This document shows, one piece after another, positions 50,159-58,563 of a stretch of 64,000 nt of DNA. The notes under the pieces were generated by a model, which saw only the letters and a program-made list of their open reading frames with translations, had not been told where the DNA came from and did no database searches. How positions within the stretch are numbered: the stretch's first letter is position 1; every line of letters starts with the position of its first letter. Position numbers and translations under genes: made by a program. The stretch comes from Kibdelosporangium philippinense (lineage in GTDB: Bacteria; Actinomycetota; Actinomycetes; Mycobacteriales; Pseudonocardiaceae), in NCBI RefSeq assembly GCF_021390435.2, contig NZ_JAJVCN010000001.1, forward strand, positions 2,232,001-2,296,000. Reading direction: 5' to 3'.

Positions 50159-51676
50159 TACGGCAGCAGCCATTCGGGTTGTGACCTGTGGGGATGTGTA
50201 GCTGGGGCCGGTGGCGACATGGGGCAGCCGCCTGTTGATCATGTGTTTGTGAGAACTACAGGATCGCAGGCGGCTGCGGCTGCCAGGATAGGTGCTCGGT
50301 TGGCTGGGCGGAAACTGGGTGAGCTGTCCGAACGGCTGCGTTCGTGTTTTCGGCGGATCGAGCCGTTCGTGCAGGCGCGTAAGTACGTGCGGGCGGTGAC
50401 AAGCGAGCTGCCGAAACGGAACGGCTGGACCATCGCTGAGTATGTCGGGGACCGGACACCGGATCGGACGCAGCGGCTGCTGAACCGGGCGGTGTGGGAC
50501 GAGGCCGAGGCGATGGCGCAGATCCGGCGGTTCGCGGTGTCCGGGTTGGAGGAAGCGGCCCGCAAGGGCGGGCGCCGGCGCGGGAAGTTGGTGATCGGGG
50601 CGCTGGATGAGACGGGGCAGCAGAAGAAAGGTGAAGCCACCGCGGGTGTCAAACGGCAGCATCTGGGCTGCGCGGGTCGGGTGGAGAACGGGATCAACAC
50701 GGTGCACCTGTCCTATGTGCGCGAAGGTGTCGGGCATGCGTTGATCGGGTTCCAACAGTGGATTCCCGAAGAGCACATCAGCGACCCGGTGACGTCGCTG
50801 CGCTCGGCGCTTCCCCTGGATCTGACGTTCCGCACCAAAGGACAGTTGGCCATCGACATCTGCACGACGGTGGCCGCGGACGGGTTCCGGCCTGATTTCT
50901 ACTGCGGGGACGAGGTTTACGGCAGCTGCACCGAGTTGCGGGCCCACTTCGAGGCCGACAAGCAAGCCTATGTGCTGCGGGTTCAGAAGAACTTCCGGAT
51001 CATCCTGTCCAGCGGCATGGAGCTGTCCTGCGACCAGGCCACGAAGACATTGCTGAAACGCGAGCGACAGTGGGAAATCCGCTCGGCCGGCAAGGGCTCC
51101 AAAGGCGACCGGTGGTATGCCTGGGCCTGGATCGCCACCAACTCGGCCCGCCACTACCTCCTCATCCGCAAACACCTGCGCACCGGCGAGTTGGCCTTCC
51201 ACTACTGCTACGTGCCCGAAAGCGCACTGCTCACCAAGACCCGGCTGATCCGCGCCGCCGGGCTGCGTTGGCCTGTCGAGGAAGGATTCGAGTTCGGCAA
51301 AGACTGTTTCGGCCTGGACCAGGCTCAGGTCAGGCTCTACACCGCGATCGCCCGACACGCCGTGCTTGTATGCGCCGCTCTTGCGGTCTGCGCGGTCACC
51401 GCCGCACTGCTCCGCGACCGCACCGACAGTCAAGCCCCCGAACCCCTACACCCCGACCAGCTCCCACCCGCTGATCCCGGCCTGATCCCGCTCACCATCC
51501 CCGAAATCAAGCATCTGATCGCCGGCACCACCACACCCCGACCACCTGGACACGCAACCCACTGGGTGAACTGGCGCCGCAGGCATCAAGCACGATCACG
51601 CTGGTTCCACAAACGCGCCAGACTCGCCCGCGACATCAAGATCACCCAGGTCAGCTAACGAATGGCTGCTGCCGTA
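50159..51676 (+). mobile_element. IS701-family insertion sequence, 1518 bp
   Basis: The ends are inverted repeats beginning TACGGCAGCAGCCATTCG (left) and matching the complement at the right end perfectly for 18 bp. Both sides carry CTAG (50155-50158 and 51677-51680), a 4-bp target duplication as expected for IS701. It holds a single transposase gene. The clean repeats and intact gene indicate a recent insertion. Confidence 0.9.
50219..51658 (+). CDS. IS701-family transposase
   Basis: The 479-residue DDE transposase is full-length: RRIEPFVQARKYVRAVTSEL and NGWTIAEYVGDRTPDRTQRL at the N-terminus, KLVIGALDETGQQKKGEATA (first Asp of the triad), DFYCGDEVYGSCTELRAHFE (second Asp) and RWPVEEGFEFGKDCFGLDQA (Glu). 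The C-terminal tail KHLIAGTTTPRPPGHATHWV is typical of the actinobacterial members. No stop or frameshift interrupts it, so the element may be active. Confidence 0.92.
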   Translation: MGQPPVDHVFVRTTGSQAAAAARIGARLAGRKLGELSERLRSCFRRIEPFVQARKYVRAVTSELPKRNGWTIAEYVGDRTPDRTQRLLNRAVWDEAEAMAQIRRFAVSGLEEAARKGGRRRGKLVIGALDETGQQKKGEATAGVKRQHLGCAGRVENGINTVHLSYVREGVGHALIGFQQWIPEEHISDPVTSLRSALPLDLTFRTKGQLAIDICTTVAADGFRPDFYCGDEVYGSCTELRAHFEADKQAYVLRVQKNFRIILSSGMELSCDQATKTLLKRERQWEIRSAGKGSKGDRWYAWAWIATNSARHYLLIRKHLRTGELAFHYCYVPESALLTKTRLIRAAGLRWPVEEGFEFGKDCFGLDQAQVRLYTAIARHAVLVCAALAVCAVTAALLRDRTDSQAPEPLHPDQLPPADPGLIPLTIPEIKHLIAGTTTPRPPGHATHWVNWRRRHQARSRWFHKRARLARDIKITQVS

Positions 51677-51869
51677 CTAGTTCCGCGGCGACCACGCTCG
51701 GGCGGACAGGTTCCAGAGCGGCGACCGTGCCCAGTACACGGATTCTGGTGAGGGCGAGATGCCGGGAGATCCGGCGGTGGCCCTGGTCGATGAACTCCAC
51801 GACGACCTGTGCAAGCTCCGCGCGATCATTTGGTGCGACACGAAACGAGTTCACCGCCACGTTGTCCAC

Positions 51870-52207
51870 AATGAACTCCTCGACGATATCGCAAAGTTGC
51901 GCAGGCTGGCAAGAAAATGCTGTTTGTGTCGAAAAGTTATCGCCGCGTACGCCGCTTGGCAAACGACTGGCAGATGTATGACAGACAGGCAACCAGTCGC
52001 GCGAGTTGCTATCTGACGCGCGGCTCAACGATTTTTGAGCACAGTGGGCAACCTTCGGAATTAATGAAGCAATTTCAGGAAAACGGCACGGCTCGATACT
52101 CGGACTTTCACTAGTCGCAGTGGCGGCACTGATGGGGTGTCCATATAGTGCGTACGCTTTGTCATCGCGGTCCCATGGTCGATCGCCCAGCCTCGAGGAC
52201 GGCCTGA
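51870..52207. promoter_or_regulatory. intergenic region between marR remnant and AraC gene
   Basis: 338 bases, richer in A+T than the genes around. It contains the divergent promoters of the split MarR gene and of the AraC-type gene, but no -10/-35 pair stands out; TATAGT at 52145-52150 is one candidate. No protein-like open frame is seen. Confidence 0.4.
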
Positions 52208-53128
52208 ATGTCCACAAACAAGATGTCATCGCACACGGAGGCTGTCGCCGAAGCCCGTCAGGCAGACACCACGTTGCCGTCCTCGCGCTTGCCGACCAGC
52301 GAGGGACTTGGCTGGACGACCATGCTGGCCCGCACCTACGCCGACCCGACGGTCGCGGAGTTCTCGACGGTGCCGACCGCCGCGATGCTTGTCGTGGTGG
52401 CCACCCGAGGGCGCTGCACGGTCGAAGGCCGGTTGGGCAGGCAGTGGGAGCGGGCCGCCTACCAACCCGGATCGGCCCGCATCTCCGCGCCGCAGACCTC
52501 CTGCATGCTGCGATGGCAAGTCTCGGAACAGGACCCGGCGCGGTCAGTGCACCTGTACCTGTATCCGCAGCTGGTGGACGAGGTCAGCTGGGAACTCGGC
52601 GGTCTCGGCCTGCTGCAGCCCGAGGACCTGCCAAACAACCTTGCCATGGACGATCCGCTCGTCGCCGCGACCGGCTACGCCGTCGCAAGGGCCATCCACG
52701 ACCGCGCGCCCGCCTTCTACGCGGACTCGCTCGCGACCTCCCTCGCCGCACACATGCTGCGCTCGAAATCCGGCGCACAGCCGACGGAACGACGAGCAGC
52801 GCTCGACCGGGCGACACTGCGCACGATCATGGAATACCTGCACGAGAACCTGACGGAAGACGTCACCCTCGACAAGCTCGCGGGGCACGTGACGATGAGC
52901 AAATATCACCTGCTGCGATCGTTCAAGAACGCGACCGGAACCACGCTGCACCAATGTCTGATGATGCTACGGCTACGTCGCGCAGCGCACCTGCTACGAA
53001 CCACAACGCAATCGGTGCGAGAGGTGATGGCGGCCGTCGGATACCAGAGCATGGGCCAGTTCTCTACGGCGTTCCGACGGGAATATGGCTGGCCTCCCGG
53101 TCAGTACCGACGATTGTCCGGTAACTGA
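52208..53128 (+). CDS. AraC-family transcriptional regulator
   Basis: The 306-residue protein has a cupin-like sensor domain (residues about 40-190: TRGRCTVEGRLGRQWERAAY, PARSVHLYLYPQLVDEV) and a C-terminal double HTH: LTEDVTLDKLAGHVTMSKYH, LLRSFKNATGTTLHQCLM, then VREVMAAVGYQSMGQFSTAF and RREYGWPPGQYRR. It resembles AraC activators of the 'AraC-binding-like' subgroup that sense small aromatic or antibiotic compounds. ATG 52208 has a GAGGAC site. Its targets are unknown. Confidence 0.9.
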   Translation: MSTNKMSSHTEAVAEARQADTTLPSSRLPTSEGLGWTTMLARTYADPTVAEFSTVPTAAMLVVVATRGRCTVEGRLGRQWERAAYQPGSARISAPQTSCMLRWQVSEQDPARSVHLYLYPQLVDEVSWELGGLGLLQPEDLPNNLAMDDPLVAATGYAVARAIHDRAPAFYADSLATSLAAHMLRSKSGAQPTERRAALDRATLRTIMEYLHENLTEDVTLDKLAGHVTMSKYHLLRSFKNATGTTLHQCLMMLRLRRAAHLLRTTTQSVREVMAAVGYQSMGQFSTAFRREYGWPPGQYRRLSGN

Positions 53129-53136
53129 CAAAACGG

Positions 53137-53259
53137 TCATTTGAATACGATCCACTCGACGATCGAGGTGGCCAGACTAGGCTGGGTCAGCAGGACGACA
53201 GTGGCGATGATTGCCGCGAGAGCGAGCCCGCCTATTCGAACCACTTCGCGGATCTTCAT
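53137..53259 (-). CDS. 40-residue membrane peptide
   Basis: The short frame from ATG 53259 encodes a single hydrophobic helix flanked by charged ends: MKIREVVRIGG, then LALAAIIATVVLLTQPSL and ATSIVEWIVFK. AGGTG lies seven bases upstream. It fits a small membrane protein, or the signal anchor of a lost larger protein. It converges on the AraC gene. No family is recognised. Confidence 0.4.
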   Translation of the reverse strand: MKIREVVRIGGLALAAIIATVVLLTQPSLATSIVEWIVFK

Positions 53260-53354
53260 CGCCACACCTGTCGTCTCGCGTGCATTTTCCGAAAGGCTAT
53301 ACGCGGTTCGAGCAGACTTGGCTGGCTGATTGTCGCCAGGCTTCGATAAACGTG

Positions 53355-53873
53355 TCAGCGGACGCGCTCGGTGTGGAAAGCGAAACCACCGGTCACACCG
53401 CCGCTGCCATTGGGCTTGCCGGTCGTGCAGGCGATCATGCCTGTGGCGCTGGCGCCGGAGCCGCCGTCGGTCGCGCAGGACCAGCCCTGCGAAAGCTTCT
53501 TGTTGCCCTGGGAACCGCCAGCCGGATCGACCGGCGCCTTCAGGTACTCGTCGAGAATGTTGAACGCCACAGTGCAGCCGGGGTTGCCCGCGCTGGTGTC
53601 GTCGGTGATCAGGTTGTACTTCGGGCCGCCCTTCGTGTACTCCACAGGCCCGCAATTCGTGCCTGCCTTGGCTTTCGGCGCGTACTGGTGACCGGTGCCT
53701 GGCAGGTTGTCGCCACTCGACAGTAGATTCCCGGTGCTGCTGGCCGGTTTCATGGCAGCGGAAGTGTCCTGTTGGGACGGTGCCGCAGGCTGCTGGCTGC
53801 CGCAGGCGCCGAGGAGCAGCGCGCCTGCGAGAGCGGCGGTGGGTGCGACCAGGACGAACAGTCGCTTGTTCAT
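53355..53873 (-). CDS. lipoprotein of unknown function
   Basis: The 172-residue protein has a lipoprotein signal (FVLVAPTAALAGALLLGACG) with the lipidated Cys in LLGAC, a Gln/Pro/Ser-rich linker and a C-terminal domain with four cysteines (AGTNCGPVEY, GNPGCTVAF, GWSCATDGG, GMIACTTG). It resembles secreted proteins of actinobacteria for which no activity is known. A GAAG/GGAG-type site precedes ATG 53873. It is divergent from the GH18 gene. Confidence 0.7.
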   Translation of the reverse strand: MNKRLFVLVAPTAALAGALLLGACGSQQPAAPSQQDTSAAMKPASSTGNLLSSGDNLPGTGHQYAPKAKAGTNCGPVEYTKGGPKYNLITDDTSAGNPGCTVAFNILDEYLKAPVDPAGGSQGNKKLSQGWSCATDGGSGASATGMIACTTGKPNGSGGVTGGFAFHTERVR

Positions 53874-54105
53874 CGAAGTCTCCTTAGTGGACAGAGTCGG
53901 TGCTGCTTGTTGAGACGCCCACTCGAAGCGGAGGTTGCATGGCGCAGATCATGGTCAACTGAGCGCAACCTGCCCGCGAACCACGCGTCCATCCACGGGC
54001 GATCTTGGTAAACGGCAAATACCACGCGTAGACGACCGGACTCCGATGCTGGTTCGCTGACTGAGTTGACCCTGCCAACCCCCAGTCGACGGGAGTTGAT
54101 CAACG

Positions 54106-54993
54106 ATGTCCAGAATTCGTCGGATCGGTGCGCTGATAGCGGCGGTCGCGCTGCTGACCGGAGGGACCACGGCCACGGCTGCCGCCGTCCGCAAGACCGG
54201 CCCGATCTCCGTGGCGTACGTCGAAGTGAACAACCACAGCATGCTCAACGTAGGCAAATACACGCTGGCCAACGGCAGCGGGAACGTGTTCGACATCGGC
54301 GTGATCTTCGCCGCGAACATCAACTACAACGTGGCGACACGTTCGGCGTACCTGTACTTCAACCCGAACGTGCAGCGTGTGCTTGACAACGTGGCCACCC
54401 AGGTCCGCCCGCTGCAGGCCAAGGGAATCAAGGTCACGCTGTCGATCCTCGGCAACCACGAAGGCGCCGGGTTCGCCAACTTCCCCACCAAACAAGCCGC
54501 GGAGGCGTTCGCGAAGCAGCTGTCCGACACCGTGACCAAGTACGGCTTGGACGGTATCGACTTCGACGACGAGTACGCCGAATACGGCAGGAACGGTACC
54601 GGCCAGCCGAACGCGAGTTCCTTCGTCTACCTCGTCACGGCATTGCGTGCGGCGATGCCGAACAAGCTGATCACCCTGTACAACATCGGGCCGTCGGCGT
54701 CCCGGTTGTCGTACGGGGGAGTGAACATCGCGTCGAAGTTCGACTACGCCTGGAACCCGTACTACGGCACGTGGAGCCCGCCGAACCTCGGGCTGCCCAA
54801 GTCAAAGCTCTCGCCTGCGGCCGTCCACATCAACTCGACGCCGACCAGCACCGCCGCCAACTTCGCCAGGCGGACGGTGAGTGAGAGCTATGGCGTGTAC
54901 CTGACGTACAACCTGGGTGCTGCCAACGCGAACACCTATATCTCCAGCTTCACCAGGGAGCTTTACGGCTCCGACTCCCGCTACACCGGTTAG
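54106..54993 (+). CDS. secreted GH18 glycosidase, EndoH-like
   Basis: The 295-residue protein has a signal peptide (IRRIGALIAAVALLTGGTTA, cut near residue 27) and a GH18 TIM barrel. The catalytic motif DxxDxDxE is present as YGLDGIDFDDEYAEYG, with Glu as the acid. KVTLSILGNHEGAGFANFPT and FDYAWNPYYGTW match endo-beta-N-acetylglucosaminidases (EndoH type), which release N-glycans. ATG 54106 is 8 bases after GGAG. Its end overlaps the convergent P450 gene by 4 bases. Confidence 0.88.
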   Translation: MSRIRRIGALIAAVALLTGGTTATAAAVRKTGPISVAYVEVNNHSMLNVGKYTLANGSGNVFDIGVIFAANINYNVATRSAYLYFNPNVQRVLDNVATQVRPLQAKGIKVTLSILGNHEGAGFANFPTKQAAEAFAKQLSDTVTKYGLDGIDFDDEYAEYGRNGTGQPNASSFVYLVTALRAAMPNKLITLYNIGPSASRLSYGGVNIASKFDYAWNPYYGTWSPPNLGLPKSKLSPAAVHINSTPTSTAANFARRTVSESYGVYLTYNLGAANANTYISSFTRELYGSDSRYTG

Positions 54994-56327
54994 CCGAGGA
55001 CTGCGGGTAGGCGCTCGTAACCACGAAGGATCCGGGTACCGCGCCTGCGCGCGCCAGCTTTGAGCTGGAGGTTCGGGTATCGGTCGAAGAGGGCGCGTAG
55101 GCCAACTTCACCTTCCATCCGGGCAAGGGCGGCACCGAGGCAGTAATGCCGCCCAGCGGAGAACGAGACGTGTTCGCGGGCGTTCGGACGCGAGACGTCG
55201 AACCGGACGGGGTCGTCGAAGAGATCAGGATCGCGGTTCGCCGCGGCCAGGATCCCGACCACGATGGCCCCGTTCGGCACCCGCGTTCCGGCCACTTGGG
55301 TATCGCGGACCGCGGTGCGCCCGGTCAGCAGGACCGGGGGATCGATGCGGAGGACCTCGTCCACCGCGTTCGGCCACAACGCCGGATCCTGGCGTAACGC
55401 CGCCAGTTCACCAGGGTTGTTGTGCAGCAAGGCGACTCCGTTGCCGAGCAGGTTCACGGTCGTCTCGAATCCGGCGGCGAGCACGAGGCCAGCGGTCGCT
55501 TTCAGTTCGAGGTCGTTGAGGCCGACGCCGTCCTCGCGCGCGGCGACCAGTTGGCTCAGGAGGTTGTCGCCGGGATTGGCTTTCAGCTGGTCAAGATGCT
55601 CGCCGAGCCAACGGTCGAACGCCTCGAGCGCCGCGTCCACAGTCCGGAACTGGCGCCATGACAGACCCACGTCCAGGCTCGGCGCGGCGGCAGCGCCCAG
55701 CTCCAGCACGTGATGTCGTTGCTCGGGCGGCACCCCAAGGATTTCGGCGATCACGGTCACCGGCAGCAGGCTGCAGTACGTCTCGGCCAGGTCCACCGGC
55801 TGTGCGGGGTCGATCGCGTCAAGCAGCTCCTGCGCGATCTGCTCGGTGCGTCTACGCAGGTTCTCCACCGCACGGACGGTGAACACGCGCGTGACGAGTT
55901 TCCGGTAGCGGGTGTGGTCAGGCGGTTCGGTCACCAGCAGGGACGGCGGCGACGCCGGATGCAGGTAGTCGGCCGCCGACCACCTGAACAGCCGGTTCAG
56001 CAGGCTGTCGTCCCCGGCGCCGACCCCGCCGCGGAAGTCGTTGCTGGTCAGCAACTCCTTCACGACGCCGTGGTTGGCGGTGAGATAGGCGAATTTGGCC
56101 TTGTGCAGCCGTCCCCGGCCGCGGATCTCGTTGAACAAGTCGTTCAGCGCGGCCGTCGGCATCCGGTCGGAGTCGTCGATCAGACGTGCCTGGAGGTCTC
56201 CGCGCCTGGCCGCGATGCGTACCGCGGAGCGGGGGATGGCATGGCCAATGCTCCAGCGCACGACCGGCTTGACGCGTGCGGGCACGATCGTCACCTCCCG
56301 GTGGTACAGGCGTGTACCACCGACCAT
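54990..56327 (-). CDS. cytochrome P450
   Basis: The 445-residue P450 shows VSFSAGRHYCLGAALARME (heme Cys), ExxR in AVDEVLRIDPPVLLTGR and the I-helix LVLAAGFETTVNLLGNGVAL. A basic N-terminal stretch of about 40 residues (VKPVVRWSIGHAIPRSAVRI, AARRG) precedes the usual beginning. It resembles mycobacterial CYPs of unknown substrate more than polyketide hydroxylases. It starts at ATG 56327, six bases from the stop of the LysR-like gene, with which it may be co-transcribed. Confidence 0.92.
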   Translation of the reverse strand: MVGGTRLYHREVTIVPARVKPVVRWSIGHAIPRSAVRIAARRGDLQARLIDDSDRMPTAALNDLFNEIRGRGRLHKAKFAYLTANHGVVKELLTSNDFRGGVGAGDDSLLNRLFRWSAADYLHPASPPSLLVTEPPDHTRYRKLVTRVFTVRAVENLRRRTEQIAQELLDAIDPAQPVDLAETYCSLLPVTVIAEILGVPPEQRHHVLELGAAAAPSLDVGLSWRQFRTVDAALEAFDRWLGEHLDQLKANPGDNLLSQLVAAREDGVGLNDLELKATAGLVLAAGFETTVNLLGNGVALLHNNPGELAALRQDPALWPNAVDEVLRIDPPVLLTGRTAVRDTQVAGTRVPNGAIVVGILAAANRDPDLFDDPVRFDVSRPNAREHVSFSAGRHYCLGAALARMEGEVGLRALFDRYPNLQLKAGARRRGTRILRGYERLPAVLG

Positions 56328-56333
56328 ACCGGC

Positions 56334-57017
56334 TCAGCGTTGTGGCCGACGACCGCTCTTGGGCTTGCGAGCTTTCGGAGGTGGCTTCGGTTTCCGCTGT
56401 TTCGGTTGCGGCTCAGCCTGTTGGCGTCCGCGCGTGCTGTTGACGGTCCGGCCACGCACGATCCCGATGAACTGCTCCATCAGGTCGGAGGTTTCCTCGT
56501 CCAGCCAAGACAGGGCAACCCGGGACTCCGGTACGTCGGCAACAGGCCGGAAGGTCAAATCCCGCCGGTGATGCAACCTCGCCAGGGACTGCGGAACCAC
56601 CAGCAAGCCAATGCCCGCGGCGACCAACTCAACCGCATCCGCCGTACTGGCAGGCCGCTCGAGCGCGGACTGCCCCGGCGGCTGCTCCCAATCGAGCGTG
56701 TCGTCAAGGGGATGGAGGATGACGGAGTCCGTCAAGTCCTCAATGGACACCTCGTCGACGGCCGCGAAGTCATGCTCCTTCGGCACAACGACAACGGTTG
56801 TCTCGGTGTAGAGAGGAATGGCGTGCAACCCGGTCCGGTCGACCGGCAGCCGGAGGATGGCCGCGTCGACGTCGCCGCCGCGAATCCGGTCCGCGGCATC
56901 CGCGGCGGCGACGCTGATGAGTTCGAGCGGGACGTCAGGCTCCCGTTCGCCCCAGATCCTCGCCCACTTCCCAGGCGTGGCGCCGGGCACGTATCCGAGG
57001 CGAAACGAGCTTGTCAC
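56334..57017 (-). CDS. LysR-type substrate-binding domain protein without HTH
   Basis: The 227-residue protein matches only the effector-binding half of LysR regulators: FRLGYVPGATPGKWARIWGE, VDAAILRLPVDRTGLHAIPL, and VVVPKEHDFAAVDEVSIEDL. The DNA-binding domain is absent, and an HTH is not encoded upstream. The C-terminus is a basic, Lys/Pro-rich tail (PKQRKPKPPPKARKPKSGRR) that could bind nucleic acid. Such stand-alone proteins are known in actinobacteria; their role is unclear. It lies 6 bases before the P450 gene. Confidence 0.8.
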   Translation of the reverse strand: MTSSFRLGYVPGATPGKWARIWGEREPDVPLELISVAAADAADRIRGGDVDAAILRLPVDRTGLHAIPLYTETTVVVVPKEHDFAAVDEVSIEDLTDSVILHPLDDTLDWEQPPGQSALERPASTADAVELVAAGIGLLVVPQSLARLHHRRDLTFRPVADVPESRVALSWLDEETSDLMEQFIGIVRGRTVNSTRGRQQAEPQPKQRKPKPPPKARKPKSGRRPQR

Positions 57018-57036
57018 CTGCCCAGATTAGCGGGGG

Positions 57037-58383
57037 TCAGCAGTTGCGGAGGAACCGGTCGAGCACGCGCGTGCCGAACTTCAGCGCGTCAACCGGAACC
57101 CGTTCGTCCACGCCGTGGAAAAGGGCGGAGAAGTCCAAATCGGCGGGAAGCCGGAGCGGGGCGTAACCGAAGCACCGAATCCCCAACTGGGCGAACGACT
57201 TGGCATCCGTGCCACCGGAAAGCATGTAGGGCAGTGCCTTTGCCTCAGGGTCCTCGGCGAGGATGGAAGCGGTCATGTGGTCAACGAGCGCACCGTCGAA
57301 AGTGGTCTCGAGGGGAGGAAGCCCGGTCCACTCCCGCTCGATGTCCGGACCAAGGATCTCGTCGAGCTCACGTTCGAAAGCGGCCTGACGCCCAGGAAGG
57401 ATGCGGCAGTCCACAGTGGCCTCAGCGACGGAAGGGATGACATTGGCCTTGTACCCGGCGGTCAGCATGGTCGGGTTGGCGGTGTCACGCAGAGTGGCCC
57501 CGATCATCCGAGCGATGTTGCCCAGTTTGGCGACGGACCCGTCGAGGTCGTCCTCATTGAACGGAAACCCGGTGATCTCGCTGATGCCCTGCAAGAACTC
57601 CCGGACAGAGTCGGTGAGGACAAGCGGGAACTGGTGGGTGCCGAGGCGAGAAACCGCCTGAGTGAGCTTGGTAACAGCGTTGTCGTCATGAATCATCGAC
57701 CCATGCCCAGCCCGCCCACGAGCGCGGAGGGTCATCCAAGCGATGCCCTTCTCGGCGGTCTCGATGAGGTAGGCCCGCACCCCGTCCTTGACGGTGATGG
57801 AAAACCCCCCGACCTCGGAAATCGCCTCGGTAGCGCCCTCGAAGAGCTCGGGCCGGTTCTCAACGAGCCACTGAGCCCCGAAATGCCCACCGGCCTCCTC
57901 ATCAGCGAGGAAAGCGAAGATGATGTCCCGTTTGGGCGCAATCCCATCCCGCTTCAGCCTCCTCGCCAAGGCGAGCGACATGGCAACCATGTCCTTCATG
58001 TCGACGGCCCCACGCCCCCAGACATACCCATCCTGGACAGCCCCGGAGAAAGGATGGACGGACCACTCGGAAGCATCGGCAGGAACAACATCAAGATGCC
58101 CATGGACCAGCAAAGCCCCGCGGCTGGGGTCGCTGCCGGAGAGGCGAGCGATGACATTGCCGCGGCCAGGGGCACCGGACTCGACGTAAGTGGTCTCATA
58201 CCCCACCTCAGCCAGCTGCGAGGCCACGAACTCAGCGGCAGCCCGTTCCCCGACAACAGTCGCAGGATCCCCAGTGTTGGTGGTGTCGATGCGGATGAGC
58301 TCGCTGGTGAGGCGTACAGCCTCATCCTCAGCGAACGCGGTGTCCGGAACGTCAGGCGTGGTGGAAGGCAACTGCTCAGTCAC
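57037..58383 (-). CDS. M20-family metallopeptidase
   Basis: The 448-residue protein is a full M20/M25/M40 peptidase: ALLVHGHLDVVPAD (first zinc His and Asp), VWGRGAVDMKDMVAMSLALA, FAFLADEEAGGHFGAQWLVE (catalytic and metal Glu) and HGVDERVPVDALKFGTRVLD near the end (last zinc His). The dimerisation domain lies at about residues 200-320. It acts in the cytoplasm on short peptides or N-acyl amino acids. It is divergent from the tRNA-Leu gene. Confidence 0.92.
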   Translation of the reverse strand: MTEQLPSTTPDVPDTAFAEDEAVRLTSELIRIDTTNTGDPATVVGERAAAEFVASQLAEVGYETTYVESGAPGRGNVIARLSGSDPSRGALLVHGHLDVVPADASEWSVHPFSGAVQDGYVWGRGAVDMKDMVAMSLALARRLKRDGIAPKRDIIFAFLADEEAGGHFGAQWLVENRPELFEGATEAISEVGGFSITVKDGVRAYLIETAEKGIAWMTLRARGRAGHGSMIHDDNAVTKLTQAVSRLGTHQFPLVLTDSVREFLQGISEITGFPFNEDDLDGSVAKLGNIARMIGATLRDTANPTMLTAGYKANVIPSVAEATVDCRILPGRQAAFERELDEILGPDIEREWTGLPPLETTFDGALVDHMTASILAEDPEAKALPYMLSGGTDAKSFAQLGIRCFGYAPLRLPADLDFSALFHGVDERVPVDALKFGTRVLDRFLRNC

Positions 58384-58479
58384 AAGGCCTTCCTACCACT
58401 GATTTCAGCAAACCCGACCCCCGATTTGGGATGATCATCAACCATCCGCTAGGCTATGCACACTGCAGCAAGACAGCAG

Positions 58480-58563
58480 GTCCGGGTGGCGGAATGGCAG
58501 ACGCGCTAGCTTGAGGTGCTAGTGCCCTTAACGGGCGTGGGGGTTCAAGTCCCCCCTCGGACA
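58480..58563 (+). tRNA. tRNA-Leu (anticodon GAG)
   Basis: The 84-base class II tRNA folds well: acceptor stem GTCCGGG with CTCGGAC, anticodon stem CTAGC/GCTAG with loop TTGAGGT, so anticodon GAG at 58513-58515 reads CUC/CUU leucine codons. A long variable arm (TGCCCTTAACGGGCG) and T arm GGGGG-TTCAAGT-CCCCC follow. CCA is not encoded. The integrase gene of the downstream element ends inside its T arm, so this is the attachment site. Confidence 0.96.

Larger units (their letters stand above)
49847..51869 (-). pseudogene. MarR-family regulator gene split by an IS701-family element
   Basis: The N-terminal part (GTG 51869 to 51677, DRAELAQVVVEFIDQGHRRI, RVLGTVAALEPVRPSVVAAE) and the C-terminal part (50154 to 49847, LTASAMSRHLTVLERAGQIS and SRTFLVRQTEAGRAEIDATV) are separated by a 1518-bp IS. 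Removing the IS and one copy of the CTAG duplication joins them in frame: 166 residues with AAELGLTASAMSRHL, a normal MarR HTH. The insertion is in the DNA-binding domain, so the regulator is inactive here. GAGGAG precedes the start. Neighbouring genes may now be derepressed. Confidence 0.85.

Noticed and set aside
49847..51433. A 528-codon minus-strand frame running from the MarR remnant through the IS
   Set aside because: Only its last 100 residues are MarR-like; the rest is antisense to the transposase. It is a chimera made by the insertion.
52120..53124. Plus-strand frame overlapping the AraC gene
   Set aside because: Arg/Gly-rich shadow; the AraC frame has two clear HTH motifs.
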